33,544 bases of DNA from CAZKUN01 sp964555935. GTDB taxonomy: Bacteria > Armatimonadota > Zipacnadia > Zipacnadales > VGFC01. The translations under genes were made by a program, and so were the position numbers. The DNA lies in the NCBI GenBank assembly GCA_964555935.1, contig CAZKUN010000082.1:1-33544 (forward strand), read 5' to 3'. The number at the start of each line of letters is the position of its first letter. Position 1 is the stretch's first letter. This document shows positions 1-8,108 of the stretch, piece after piece. The notes under the pieces were generated by a model that was given only the letters and a program-made list of their open reading frames with translations, was not told the DNA's origin and did no database searches.

Positions 1-1
1 C

Positions 2-61
2 TGGACTATTCCCCGTGGCATCCTCTGTTTTATGTAGTTTGATGACTTTCACTGTAGTCAT
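2..61 (-). other. Possible start of a small unidentified gene at the window edge
   Basis: An ATG at 61-59 on the minus strand overlaps the last codons of the truncated dprA and opens a frame of 20 codons that runs off the window without a stop. The peptide begins MTTVKVIKLHKTED and matches no family I recognise. Upstream there is only a weak purine stretch as ribosome binding site. It could be the first codons of a new gene that replaced the 3' end of dprA, or mere chance. Confidence 0.2.
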
Positions 62-593
62 AGTCGATCCCGTACGCCATGACGCCAATGGACCGGCCGC
101 CCGCGGCAAGCGCGGCTCGGTGCGCGTGCGCGTCGATTCCCACTGCCAGTCCGCTCACCACCGTGAAGCCCCGACGCGCGAGACCCGTGGCGAGCTTCTC
201 GGTGATGTCTTGCCCATACGAGGTGCATCGCCGCGTGCCCACGATAGCGATGGCCAAATCGTCTGCTCTGGTGAATTCGCCTCGCGCGTAGAGCATGGGG
301 GACGGGTCGTCGGTCTCGGCCAGTAGCCTCGGGTAGCCCGCCATGCCGTAGCCGACCACGGTGACGCCAAGGTCTTGTAGTTGATCCATATACTCGGTGA
401 CATCCATCCGCGATCCGAAGTGGATGGCCTGAATGTCCGTGCGGGTGATGCGCTCGCAGTGGAGAGGGAGTTCGCCTTCCGGCGCCTCGAAGACGGCATC
501 GGCGGAGCCGAAGCCTCGGACGAGCAACGTCTGCTTGCGGAGGCTCAGCCCGCAGTTCTGTAGCCTTATGTACGCCTCAGCCGTCGGAGTCAT
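30..593 (-). pseudogene. dprA: DprA/Smf DNA-processing protein, C-terminally truncated
   Basis: DprA binds single-stranded DNA and loads RecA during natural transformation. The 187 visible residues hold the N-terminal region and the start of the DprA Rossmann fold, with the family hallmarks 'AIVGTRRCTSYG' and 'SGLAVGIDAHAHRAA'. The frame stops shortly after 'GVMAYGID', where family members continue for about 100 or more residues, so roughly the second half of the fold and any C-terminal winged helix are missing. The last bases before the stop look more AT-rich than the rest. I chose the ATG at 593 because a longer reading (from 638) would begin inside the terminator hairpin of the upstream gene. 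It may be a true pseudogene, a recombination junction or an assembly join. Family assignment is secure; loss of function is inferred. Confidence 0.75.
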
Positions 594-620
594 CGCGCTG
601 CTCCACCGCCTCATGCATGG

Positions 621-648
621 AAAAAGGGTCCCGATCACCGGGACCCTT
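621..648 (-). terminator. Intrinsic terminator after the LapA-like gene
   Basis: Arms 624-633 and 639-648 form a 10-bp perfect stem (core GGGTCCCG) around a 5-base loop. On the minus strand the hairpin runs into TTTTT (625-621). It lies 36 bases past the stop of the gene ending at 684, and separates that transcription unit from dprA. Confidence 0.88.
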
Positions 649-683
649 CTAAAGACATCTGTGTGTGTGGCCTGTTGGTAGGC

Positions 684-1199
684 TCAGATGACCTCTGGGT
701 CGTCGGCGACCTCTTCCTTCTTCTCGCCCTGGTCGGTCGCCTCCTCGTCATCATTGGGGGCGACAGTCGCCGGTGGTGGCGGCTGCATGTCGCCCGGCTC
801 GTCGCTGACCGCCTCGACAGCCTTGGCCACTTCCTCGGAGACCTCCGGCGAGGCAGCATCGGCAGACGCCTCTTGAGCTTCCTCGAGTTGCTTCGTGAGT
901 TCCTTTATCTTCTTGTCCTGCGATTTCAGCTTCGCCTTGGCTTTCTCGACCAATGCCTTCGAGTGCCCTTCGCTCTCTTTGAGCGAACTCCACGGCCCCT
1001 TGAGCGCGCCGAACATGGCGAGGGCTCCGATGAAGACGCCGATGAACAGTAGCAGCGCGACGAGCATGTCCTGCTGAACAGCCGTGTCCCCGAACTGCAG
1101 TACGGTGATCGGCAAGGCGGTGGCGTTCCAGTGCAGGAACATCGCGAGGTACGCGATGACGACGGTCAGCACGACGATCGTGATAAGGGCGCGCGCCAT
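684..1199 (-). CDS. LapA-like (DUF1049-type) membrane protein with coiled coil
   Basis: This 171-residue protein has two membrane helices (about residues 4-22 and 45-66) joined by a short loop. A basic, Lys-rich coiled coil follows (about 72-112, with 'KLKSQDKKIKELTKQLEEAQEA'-type heptads), then a low-complexity acidic and Pro-rich tail. The layout of two helices plus a cytoplasmic coiled coil is that of LapA/DUF1049 proteins, which act in envelope (LPS) assembly in some Gram-negatives. Sequence likeness is only partial, so the function is open. The ATG is preceded by GGAGGG at good spacing. It is the last gene of the TPR-M16-PQQ series and ends at the terminator at 621-648. A hairpin between it and the PQQ gene suggests it may also have its own promoter. 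Confidence 0.65.
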   Translation of the reverse strand: MARALITIVVLTVVIAYLAMFLHWNATALPITVLQFGDTAVQQDMLVALLLFIGVFIGALAMFGALKGPWSSLKESEGHSKALVEKAKAKLKSQDKKIKELTKQLEEAQEASADAASPEVSEEVAKAVEAVSDEPGDMQPPPPATVAPNDDEEATDQGEKKEEVADDPEVI

Positions 1200-1237
1200 G
1201 AGCGACCCTCCGTTTCAGGCTGCTGGTAATAGACTTA

Positions 1238-1268
1238 CGGGGTGGCCCCGGAAACTGGAGCCACCCCG
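1238..1268 (-). terminator. Hairpin between PQQ gene and LapA-like gene
   Basis: CGGGGTGGC (1238-1246) pairs perfectly with GCCACCCCG (1260-1268) around a 13-base loop, 37 bases past the stop of the PQQ gene. There is no clear T-run on the minus strand, so termination or 3'-end protection are both possible. Confidence 0.5.
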
Positions 1269-1304
1269 CTATAGTTCTGCGACCGCGAGCCTATGACCTG
1301 CCGG

Positions 1305-3254
1305 TCACTGCCCCGGGCCCATCATCATTCCTGGCCCCATCATCTCGCCGCCCATGCCACCCGGCCCCATGCCTCCGGGCATCATCCCCCCGCCGCCCGT
1401 GGCCGCCGCCTTGTTCTCAAGCGGCGGAAGCGAGTTATCGACGGTGAATGACGCCTGCGCCACTGCCTGGTTGCCGTGCCAGTCCTTGAACTTGACCACG
1501 AAATTCAGAGCGCCATTGGGAAGCGGGCGCGCAGGGCCATACTCGGGGTCGAGCACGTGCTTGATGACCGATTCTTTCGAATCGTATTCGTGCTCGATCT
1601 GCTTGCCGTTCATTGTCAGTCTGATCGATTCGGGATCGACACCACTGCCCTCATCGATGACTTTGAACATGAAAGTGATTGGCGGACGCCCTGGAACTAC
1701 GAGCAGCTCCGCGTCGCGGCTGGCGGGCTCGTCGCCGCCCAGCACCGTGAGGCCATAGATGAAGTGGTAATCCTCCGTCCCCGTGATATCGAGGATGGCC
1801 TCGTTGGTCTGAGGCGGGGCTGCGTCGAGGGCGTTCGGGTCGAACGCATAGAGATCGCCGCGGTCGCCGAGGACGTACAGCCCGCCATCGGCCACCGTGA
1901 TGGAAGCCCGCAGGTTCTCGTCGAACTCAGCGGGCTTTATCTCAACTGTTGTGTTGCCACCGAGGCCGCCGCCGCCACGGTTGCCGCCACGTCGTCCCGC
2001 TCCGCCGGCGCCTCCGGTGGCACCAGGGGCCATAGCGCCACCCTCACCACCGGCACCACCCGCACCACCACCCATCGCGCCGCCTGCGCCGCCGGGCATC
2101 ATCATGCCGCCGCCCATGCCGCCAGGACCCATTCCACCAGCCCCGCCCGGCCCCATCAGGCCGCTGGCACCAGTCGCTCCGGTGGCCGTCTCTTTCTTCT
2201 TCTCTGGCGGCGTGGCTAGCCGGTACTCCCACTTCAGATCGCCGGACTGAGAGTCGAGCGCGGCGACGAGCTTCTCACCCGTGCGGACAAGGACGGTGTT
2301 CCCGCCGAGCACGGTTGGTGACGAGAGGATCGGTTCGATGCTCCTGCCCTCGCCGTGGGGGTATTTCCAGAGGGCTCGACCGTCGAGCGTGGAGATGCAG
2401 TAGACAGCGCCGTCCTTGGAGCCAACGTACAGCTTGCGGTCCGGAGCGAGCGCGCCCGATCCGACGATTAGATCGCCGGCGCTGAATGGCTTCCAGCGAG
2501 CGTTCTTGGTCGCCGCATCGAAGCAATGGAGCGACTGTCCGGATGCGACGAAGACGAGGCCCTTGTCGCCGTCGACGACCGGCGCGGAGAAGTTGTCGCC
2601 GCCTCTCAGCTTCGCGCGCCAACGCTGCGCTCCGTTGGTATCGAGGCAGTAGAGATACTCGTCGCGTGACGCGACAAAGATGTTGCCCCTGCTGAAGGCC
2701 GGGGCGGCTTTGATGTCGCCGCGAGTTCCGAAGGCCCATACTTGGCCTTGCTGGGTGATGTCAATCGCGTGAAGGCTGTCATCGTCAGAGCCGATGTAGA
2801 GCATGTTGCCGACGATGAGCGGCGGGCAGTCGATCGGGCCGCCGACCTTGAATGTCCACTCGGGCTGGCCGGTCGAGGCATTGAGAACCCACAGGTTGGA
2901 GTCCTGGCCACCAAAGTAGAGCTTGCCTTCGTGTAGGACGGGAGCGCTGAAGAGTTTCGTCCGGGGCTCGAACTCCCACTTGACGTCACCAGTCAGGCGA
3001 TCGAGCGCGATTACCTTCTTCTCAACGCAGAAGTAGACAGCATCGGGGCCGACGACCGGGCTGGCGATGATCGGGTCTTCGATCAACTCGGTGCTGTGCT
3101 TCCACAGCAAGGTGAGCGGGAACTCCAACTCATCGCTGACGTACGCCGTGTTGGCTGGATCGTAGCGGAAACTCGGCAGTGCGAGGGCCTGCGTGGCCAG
3201 AATCAGCGTCAGCCCCATGCACAGCGCCGCGAGTCGAACCTGCGAGCATCTCAT
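1305..3254 (-). CDS. Exported PQQ-like beta-propeller protein with Gly/Met-rich linkers
   Basis: This 649-residue exported protein starts with a signal peptide (about residues 1-26, ending ALA-LP). Residues about 45-345 carry at least seven PQQ-type blades of the form 'LYxGSxDxxLxxLDxxTGxxxWxF' (for example 'LYFGGQDSNLWVLNASTG' and 'LYVGSKDGAVYCISTLDG'), as in BamB-like and quinoprotein-like propellers. Residues about 350-430 form a Gly/Ala/Met-rich low-complexity linker. One more blade-like repeat ('LYVLGDRGDLYAFDPNA') follows, then an Ig-like domain near 530-605, and a C-terminal tail rich in GGMGPGGM and MMGPG. No quinone-dependent dehydrogenase residues are evident, so a binding or scaffold role is more likely than catalysis. 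The start has GAGGAGG 7 bases upstream. It is the third gene of the minus-strand set of envelope proteins. Confidence 0.85.
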   Translation of the reverse strand: MRCSQVRLAALCMGLTLILATQALALPSFRYDPANTAYVSDELEFPLTLLWKHSTELIEDPIIASPVVGPDAVYFCVEKKVIALDRLTGDVKWEFEPRTKLFSAPVLHEGKLYFGGQDSNLWVLNASTGQPEWTFKVGGPIDCPPLIVGNMLYIGSDDDSLHAIDITQQGQVWAFGTRGDIKAAPAFSRGNIFVASRDEYLYCLDTNGAQRWRAKLRGGDNFSAPVVDGDKGLVFVASGQSLHCFDAATKNARWKPFSAGDLIVGSGALAPDRKLYVGSKDGAVYCISTLDGRALWKYPHGEGRSIEPILSSPTVLGGNTVLVRTGEKLVAALDSQSGDLKWEYRLATPPEKKKETATGATGASGLMGPGGAGGMGPGGMGGGMMMPGGAGGAMGGGAGGAGGEGGAMAPGATGGAGGAGRRGGNRGGGGLGGNTTVEIKPAEFDENLRASITVADGGLYVLGDRGDLYAFDPNALDAAPPQTNEAILDITGTEDYHFIYGLTVLGGDEPASRDAELLVVPGRPPITFMFKVIDEGSGVDPESIRLTMNGKQIEHEYDSKESVIKHVLDPEYGPARPLPNGALNFVVKFKDWHGNQAVAQASFTVDNSLPPLENKAAATGGGGMMPGGMGPGGMGGEMMGPGMMMGPGQ

Positions 3255-3274
3255 TCCAACGCCTCCTCAAACAC

Positions 3275-3341
3275 GGGCGCGTTTAGGCGCGCCCGCGAGA
3301 GATAACGGTCATTCTGCCGCGCCGGGCTTGGCCCGCGCGGC
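3275..3341 (-). terminator. Two GC-rich hairpins between the M16-like and PQQ genes
   Basis: GGGCGCG (3275-3281) pairs with CGCGCCC (3288-3294). A second, imperfect stem joins 3316-3327 and 3331-3341 over a 3-base loop. Both lie in the 142-base gap after the M16-like stop. Neither has a T-run, and the first sits just upstream of the PQQ ribosome binding site, so it may be a leader structure and not a terminator. Confidence 0.35.
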
Positions 3342-3396
3342 GGTAAATGTTCAGACGCTTGACACTCCACGGCGGTTGACCCGGAATCTCCGGTCG

Positions 3397-4755
3397 TCAC
3401 GGCATGACCCGGACGATTACGGGATTGGCGAACATGGCCTGCGCCGCGTCCCTGACCTGTTCCGCAGTCGTCTGCCGAACCCTTCGAGGGAGTTCCCAAT
3501 CTAACTCATATCCCTCGTCCGCAGCCACCTGAAAAGCGCCGAGCTGATGTGCCAACTCGGCACTGCGCTGGTGGCTGAGGGCGTAGCTGGTGCAGATATA
3601 CTCCTTCGCCCTCTGAATCTCCTCCGGCGAGGCGAGTTCTCTTGTAAGAGAATGCACGTCACGCATCAGCCGCGACTCGGCCTCGCGGACAAGTTCAGGA
3701 GGACAAGACACGATCAGCGCGGCGCGCGAGCCCTCCCTGGCCGCGACCGACTCGGCGGCCACCGTGTAAGCGATGGGCTCCTCTCGGCGCAAGGAGTCGT
3801 ACATTCTCGAGCCGAGCCCCGAGCCCAACACGCCCAGCGCCACCGACGCGGCAGCGTACGTCGGGTCGGACGGCCCCGGCGCGCGCGCCGCCACGTGGAT
3901 CACCCCCACTTGCCCCCCCCGGTGGATCACGGTGCGTCCCGCGATGGCGGGCAGCGGCTCGCGGGTGACCTCGGGAAGCGCTTTGCCAGGCAGCGCCGAA
4001 TCAAACGCACTCTCAACGGCCGCCAAGGCCGCGCGGGCTGGAACTCCGCCCGCGACCGATACGAGCACGTTGTTGCTGAGGTAGGAGCCCTTGTGGAAGC
4101 GTTCGATGTCCTCGATCGTGAAACCCGAAACCGACGCGGACAACCCCTCGACGGGCCATCCCAACGGATGGTTGGGGTATAGGAGCGCGGCCGCCTTCCT
4201 CTCGGCCGCAATCTCCGGCAGATCACCCCCCTGTCGGAGGGTGATCGATGTCTCATTGCGCTGCCGGACGATGCAACCGGCGCTCAGTTCCGTGGCGAAC
4301 AGGATCTCGCTTAGCAACTCGGCGGCCGGCACGATGTCTTCCGCGGCGGCCAGCACGGAGATCTCGGTGAAGTCGATCGCGGCGCTGACGTAGACCTGAG
4401 CGCCGAGATCGTTGATTCGGTCGGAGATCTCAGGATCCTCGTAAGCCCCACAATCAACCACCGCCTCGGCCACGAACTGGCGGATACCGGCGGTAGAGGT
4501 GGCCTCGGCGCGGGCGGAGGTCTTGATGAACGCCGACAGCGCGACCGTGTGGGTCGTTGGGTTCTCAACGCACAGGATCTGAAGTCCATTGTCGAGCGTG
4601 GCGCTGACGGGCGTGGAAGTCGCGCGGGTGGCTGCGGCCAGGCCGCTCAGAAAACTAAAATCCTCTCCGGGGCACCATCGCGGGATGATGACCATGGAGA
4701 GGATTGTGAGTAGCTGAAACGTGCTGCGCATCCTTGCCGACCGAAGGCCTTTCAC
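3397..4755 (-). CDS. Exported M16 peptidase-family protein lacking the zinc motif
   Basis: The 452-residue protein has an N-terminal hydrophobic signal segment (about residues 10-30) and two M16 halves. In the first half, where active M16 enzymes have HxxEH after an 'FxxxGSrxE' strand, this protein reads 'ARAEATSTAGIRQFVAEAVV', with no His pair, so zinc cannot be bound in the usual way. The second half keeps the substrate-binding motif 'GSRMYDSLRREEPIAYTV', matching the R/Y pair of the non-catalytic subunits of heterodimeric M16B peptidases. It is therefore probably the regulatory or substrate-binding subunit, or a scaffold. No active partner lies in the window. The GTG start at 4755 has GAGGGA upstream; an ATG at 4731 is an alternative. 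The gene begins 51 bases past the TPR gene, probably in the same operon. Confidence 0.82.
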   Translation of the reverse strand: MKGLRSARMRSTFQLLTILSMVIIPRWCPGEDFSFLSGLAAATRATSTPVSATLDNGLQILCVENPTTHTVALSAFIKTSARAEATSTAGIRQFVAEAVVDCGAYEDPEISDRINDLGAQVYVSAAIDFTEISVLAAAEDIVPAAELLSEILFATELSAGCIVRQRNETSITLRQGGDLPEIAAERKAAALLYPNHPLGWPVEGLSASVSGFTIEDIERFHKGSYLSNNVLVSVAGGVPARAALAAVESAFDSALPGKALPEVTREPLPAIAGRTVIHRGGQVGVIHVAARAPGPSDPTYAAASVALGVLGSGLGSRMYDSLRREEPIAYTVAAESVAAREGSRAALIVSCPPELVREAESRLMRDVHSLTRELASPEEIQRAKEYICTSYALSHQRSAELAHQLGAFQVAADEGYELDWELPRRVRQTTAEQVRDAAQAMFANPVIVRVMP

Positions 4756-4806
4756 GAAAACGATCCCTCGGTCGGCGAGAGGCGTCGCCCGAGGCGTGCC
4801 GTGAAC

Positions 4807-6747
4807 TTAGTTTGCCTGCAGTCGGTGGAACCCGCGTCGGGCTTCGAAGTTCTGCGGGTCCTTGGTGAGGGCCTCGCTGTAGGCGGCCAGAGCCTCATGC
4901 GGCTCGCCCGCGGCCTCGAACACGCCGCCCAACTGGGCCAGTACTTCGGATTCCATACTCGGCCCAGGCGACTGCTGGTGCGCGCGACGCAGGGCCCGCT
5001 CAGCGGCGCGGAAGTCCTCGAGCGAGGTGTAGTCGCGGCCGATCTGGCGCAAGGCGTCAAGGTAGCTTGGGTCGATGGCCAGCGCCTCGTTCATGGACTT
5101 GATGGCCTGCTCGTGCGCCCCCGTGTTCGAGAAGGTCATGCCCACGAGGTAGAGCAGGTATGAGCGCTGGATCGCGGTGTTCGTGATGATCGCCTTGGGC
5201 AAGTACTTGAGCGAGCGGTTGAACTCCTGCCGCGCGCGGTTCCACGAACGCATCTGGAAGAACGCGAGCCCGAGGTGCTTGTGCGACTCGTGCCGCGTCG
5301 GGTCGGCGTCGATCGCGCGGTTGAAGCTCTCGACGGCTGTGCCGAAATCGCCCGCGTAGTAGGCGGCCAGGCCGGCGGAGTTGTGCGCCGTGACCTGTTC
5401 GGGGTCGAGCTGGATGGCGATCGCTGCCTCTTCGAGTGCCAGGTCCCAGTTTTCAAGCCCGACATTGGCTCGGGCCAACTCGGCGTGGAGGTCGGCGCGA
5501 CCGGGATCGAGGGCCAACGCCCGCGTGAGCTGCTGAATGGCCTCTGCAAACCGTTGCTGGCCGCTGTGCGCTCGCGCGAGGTTCACCATGGCGTCGATGT
5601 ACTGCGGGTCCTGCTCGAGGGCCGTGCGAAATTCTGCTTCGGCCTCGTCGAAGGTGTGCGAGATAATGCCGCGGGCGGGGTCTGAGACGAACGTCTCCGC
5701 CTGGAGAAGGTACACTTGCCCGAGAGTGTTGTGGGCCAGAGGGTAGTCGGGACTCGCCTTGAGCGTCTTCTCGAGCTGCTTCACGGAAGCACCGAGGACC
5801 TGGATCGGCTGGAAGAGGAGGTCCTCAATGATAAACAAGTTCAGCGCGTCCTCATAGTACGCAATGCCGATCAGCGTCAGGGCCTCGGGGTCGTCCGGGT
5901 TCCCTCGTTCGTTCGGCTCGAGCGCGGCGCGGAACGAGTTGCGGGCCTCGGCGAACTTGTCGGCGTTGATGTACGCGCGCCCTAGCTGCTTGTTGAGGCT
6001 CGGCCACAGCCTGAGCTCCGTCGCGAAGTGCTCCGCGCGGTGGAAATCCTGAGTGACCTGCTCCTCGGTGATGTTGGGGTCTACGCGCTGCTCCTCGGTG
6101 AGCCGCTGCAGGCGTGTCTGAAGGTCGCTCCACTCGACGAGGGTCTCGTGACCCTCCACGAAGTGGTCAACAGCCTTCAGGTGATTCCCGCGCGCATCCT
6201 CGGAAACTCCCCACCAGAACAGCGCTTCCACGAAATTGTTGTCGCGGAGGTGCGCCTGGTAGGCCGCCTCGGACGCGTCGCGGAACCGTCCGGCCAGGTA
6301 CAAGCCCCGAGCCAGCGCGTTGTACGCATCGGTCGTGTCTCGGCCGATACGGATGCGCAGCTCCTCCTGGTAGACGGCGACGGCCTCGTCGTACGCGCCC
6401 AAGAGCTCGTAGATGCGGCCAATGTAGATCCGGGTCTCGGGTCTACCTGGACGCAACTCGATGGCCTTCTGAAGCGCGGCGATGGCCTCTTGGAAGTTCC
6501 CCTCGTAGAACTGGGCAACCCCAAGATAGTGCCATGCAGGCTCCAGCTCGGGCTCGTCGGTTACGGCGGCTTGGAGTTCGGTGATGGCCTCTTGGAAGCT
6601 TTGCTCCCTGACCATCTTGACGCCATCAATGAAGTGCTGGTTGATGGCGACGTCCGGGTCCTGCCCACACGCGAAGGTGCAGAACAGAACGAGGAAGAGA
6701 AGAGTCACGGCTGGAAGAACGACAAATCGGGCCCGCCTCAAGGTCAT
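4807..6747 (-). CDS. Exported tetratricopeptide-repeat protein
   Basis: This 646-residue protein begins with a signal sequence (about residues 1-29, ending near CTFACGQ; the Cys could even make it a lipoprotein, though the lipobox is poor). Nearly the whole mature chain is TPR-like 34-residue repeats, for example 'EPAWHYLGVAQFYEGNFQEA', 'PETRIYIGRIYELLGAYDEA' and 'PTRHESHKHLGLAFFQMRSW', at least a dozen in all. TPR solenoids bind peptides and build envelope complexes; a specific partner cannot be read from the sequence. It is the promoter-proximal gene of the set TPR, M16-like, PQQ, all exported, which suggests one periplasmic or outer-membrane assembly. AAGGAGAG sits 8 bases before the ATG. 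Confidence 0.88.
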   Translation of the reverse strand: MTLRRARFVVLPAVTLLFLVLFCTFACGQDPDVAINQHFIDGVKMVREQSFQEAITELQAAVTDEPELEPAWHYLGVAQFYEGNFQEAIAALQKAIELRPGRPETRIYIGRIYELLGAYDEAVAVYQEELRIRIGRDTTDAYNALARGLYLAGRFRDASEAAYQAHLRDNNFVEALFWWGVSEDARGNHLKAVDHFVEGHETLVEWSDLQTRLQRLTEEQRVDPNITEEQVTQDFHRAEHFATELRLWPSLNKQLGRAYINADKFAEARNSFRAALEPNERGNPDDPEALTLIGIAYYEDALNLFIIEDLLFQPIQVLGASVKQLEKTLKASPDYPLAHNTLGQVYLLQAETFVSDPARGIISHTFDEAEAEFRTALEQDPQYIDAMVNLARAHSGQQRFAEAIQQLTRALALDPGRADLHAELARANVGLENWDLALEEAAIAIQLDPEQVTAHNSAGLAAYYAGDFGTAVESFNRAIDADPTRHESHKHLGLAFFQMRSWNRARQEFNRSLKYLPKAIITNTAIQRSYLLYLVGMTFSNTGAHEQAIKSMNEALAIDPSYLDALRQIGRDYTSLEDFRAAERALRRAHQQSPGPSMESEVLAQLGGVFEAAGEPHEALAAYSEALTKDPQNFEARRGFHRLQAN

Positions 6748-6794
6748 GCGGGTCGCTCTCCTTATCAGGTCAGCTTGTAGAGATTTTGCACCGC

Positions 6795-6824
6795 ATTATA
6801 TGCTACGGTTCGGGGCTTTGTCAA
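6795..6824 (-). promoter_or_regulatory. Consensus sigma-70 promoter for the TPR operon
   Basis: On the minus strand TTGACA (6824-6819) and TATAAT (6800-6795) both match consensus perfectly, with an 18-base spacer. The predicted start near 6787 leaves a leader of about 40 bases before the TPR ATG at 6747. The promoter lies in the 113-base gap shared with the divergent URO-D gene, so the two may influence one another. Confidence 0.85.
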
Positions 6825-6860
6825 CGCGGGAATAGCCCTGATTCTCAAGGAGTGACGAAG

Positions 6861-8096
6861 ATGACACCTCGCGAGCGGGTTTGCGCGGCATTGCTTCACC
6901 AAGAGACCGACCGTGTTCCAGTCGATTTCGGCGGCATGAGATCGACGGGAATCACGGCCATCGCCCACAACCGGCTGAAAAAGCACCTGGGCTTAGTTGA
7001 GGACACGCTGGTGTACGATGTGGTCCAGCAACTCGCTCAGCCATCTGAAACGGTGCTGGATCGATTCGGCGTCGATGTGGTCGATCTAGGGCGCGCGTTT
7101 CTGACGGATCCAGGCGACTGGCGGGACTGGACGCTGCCGGACGGATCGGCGGCGAAGACGCCCTCCTACTTCCAGCCAGAAGGCGACGGCGCGGGAGGCT
7201 GGACCGTGCGGGCGGACGACGGCACGGCGTTTGGAACGATGCCGGCGGGAACGCAACACATCAGCCAGTGCCATTGGCCGCTCGGGGGAATAGAGTCACC
7301 AGACGACATCGGTGACCTGGGCGATGCGGGGACGAAAGTGACGTGGATGGCGCTGCCGTCGCCGCCCTGGCACCTCGCCACTACCACGGGCGAGGGTCTT
7401 CTGCAGCTTCGCGAGGGAGCGAAGCGCTTACATGAATCGACCGACCGGGCCATCATGGTGGCCTTCGGGGGGAACATGCTCGAATCCGGGCAGTTTCTCT
7501 GCGGAATGGCGCGGTTCTTGGAGATGCTCGCCGCGGAGTCGAGCCTCGCCGAGGCGCTGATGGACCGCCTGCTGGAGCGATACATGACGATTCTCCCCCG
7601 TTTCCTGGAGGCCATCGGCCCGCACGTGCAATTAATACAGATGGGTGATGACCTTGGGACGCAGGCGGGTACGCAGATCTCGCCGGACATGTACCGGCGG
7701 CTCATCAAGCCTCGCCACAAGGTGATTTACTCGTACATCCGCGAGAACTTCGATGGGTTCCTGTTCTTGCACTCGTGCGGCTCGGTCCGGGAGTTGTTGC
7801 CCGATCTCATTGAGATCGGCGTCCAGGCTATCAACCCAGTGCAGACAGCTTGCGCGGGCATGGACCCAACGGAGTTGAAGCGCGAGTTCGGGAAGGACCT
7901 CACCTTCTGGGGTGGCGGATGCGAAACGGCGAGCACGCTGCGGCATGGCACGCCCGAGGAAGTCGCGGCTGAGGTGCGGGAGCGGATTCGGATCTTCTCG
8001 CCTGGTGGGGGATATGTTTTCAACCAGGTGCATAACGTCCTGAGCGACGTGCCGCCCGAGAACGTCGTGGCGATGTTCGAAGCGGCGGCGCTGTAG
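6861..8096 (+). CDS. Uroporphyrinogen decarboxylase (URO-D) superfamily protein
   Basis: This 411-residue cytoplasmic protein has the URO-D fold signatures of COG0407, but of the methyltransferase-like branch and not true HemE. It starts MTPRERVCAALLHQETDRVPVD, the usual opening of that branch, and has 'HSCGSVRELLPDLIEIGV' around H304-S-C306-G and 'FWGGGCE' around C354, the His and Cys residues that bind zinc in MtaA/CmuA-type corrinoid methyltransferases. Such proteins transfer or cleave methyl groups with a corrinoid or tetrahydrofolate partner, but no corrinoid protein is nearby and the substrate is unknown. The ATG at 6861 is chosen over an earlier in-frame one because AAGGAG lies 7 bases before it. 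Only 12 bases separate it from the CDF gene, so co-transcription is likely. Confidence 0.85.
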   Translation: MTPRERVCAALLHQETDRVPVDFGGMRSTGITAIAHNRLKKHLGLVEDTLVYDVVQQLAQPSETVLDRFGVDVVDLGRAFLTDPGDWRDWTLPDGSAAKTPSYFQPEGDGAGGWTVRADDGTAFGTMPAGTQHISQCHWPLGGIESPDDIGDLGDAGTKVTWMALPSPPWHLATTTGEGLLQLREGAKRLHESTDRAIMVAFGGNMLESGQFLCGMARFLEMLAAESSLAEALMDRLLERYMTILPRFLEAIGPHVQLIQMGDDLGTQAGTQISPDMYRRLIKPRHKVIYSYIRENFDGFLFLHSCGSVRELLPDLIEIGVQAINPVQTACAGMDPTELKREFGKDLTFWGGGCETASTLRHGTPEEVAAEVRERIRIFSPGGGYVFNQVHNVLSDVPPENVVAMFEAAAL

Positions 8097-8108
8097 TGGT
8101 ATTGAGAA

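Noticed and set aside
1960..2165. GC-rich repetitive stretch that looks like a tandem repeat
   Set aside because: The repeats are imperfect and follow Gly/Met/Ala codons of the PQQ protein linker. It is low-complexity coding sequence, not a DNA repeat array or CRISPR.
6775..6802. Possible plus-strand promoter for the URO-D gene (TTGTAG and TATATG)
   Set aside because: The match is poor, and the AT-rich part is fully explained by the perfect minus-strand promoter at the same place.
6861..8096. True HemE (heme-pathway uroporphyrinogen decarboxylase)
   Set aside because: The length, the opening sequence and the HxCG and GGGCE zinc-type motifs fit the methyltransferase-like branch, and no other heme genes are nearby.
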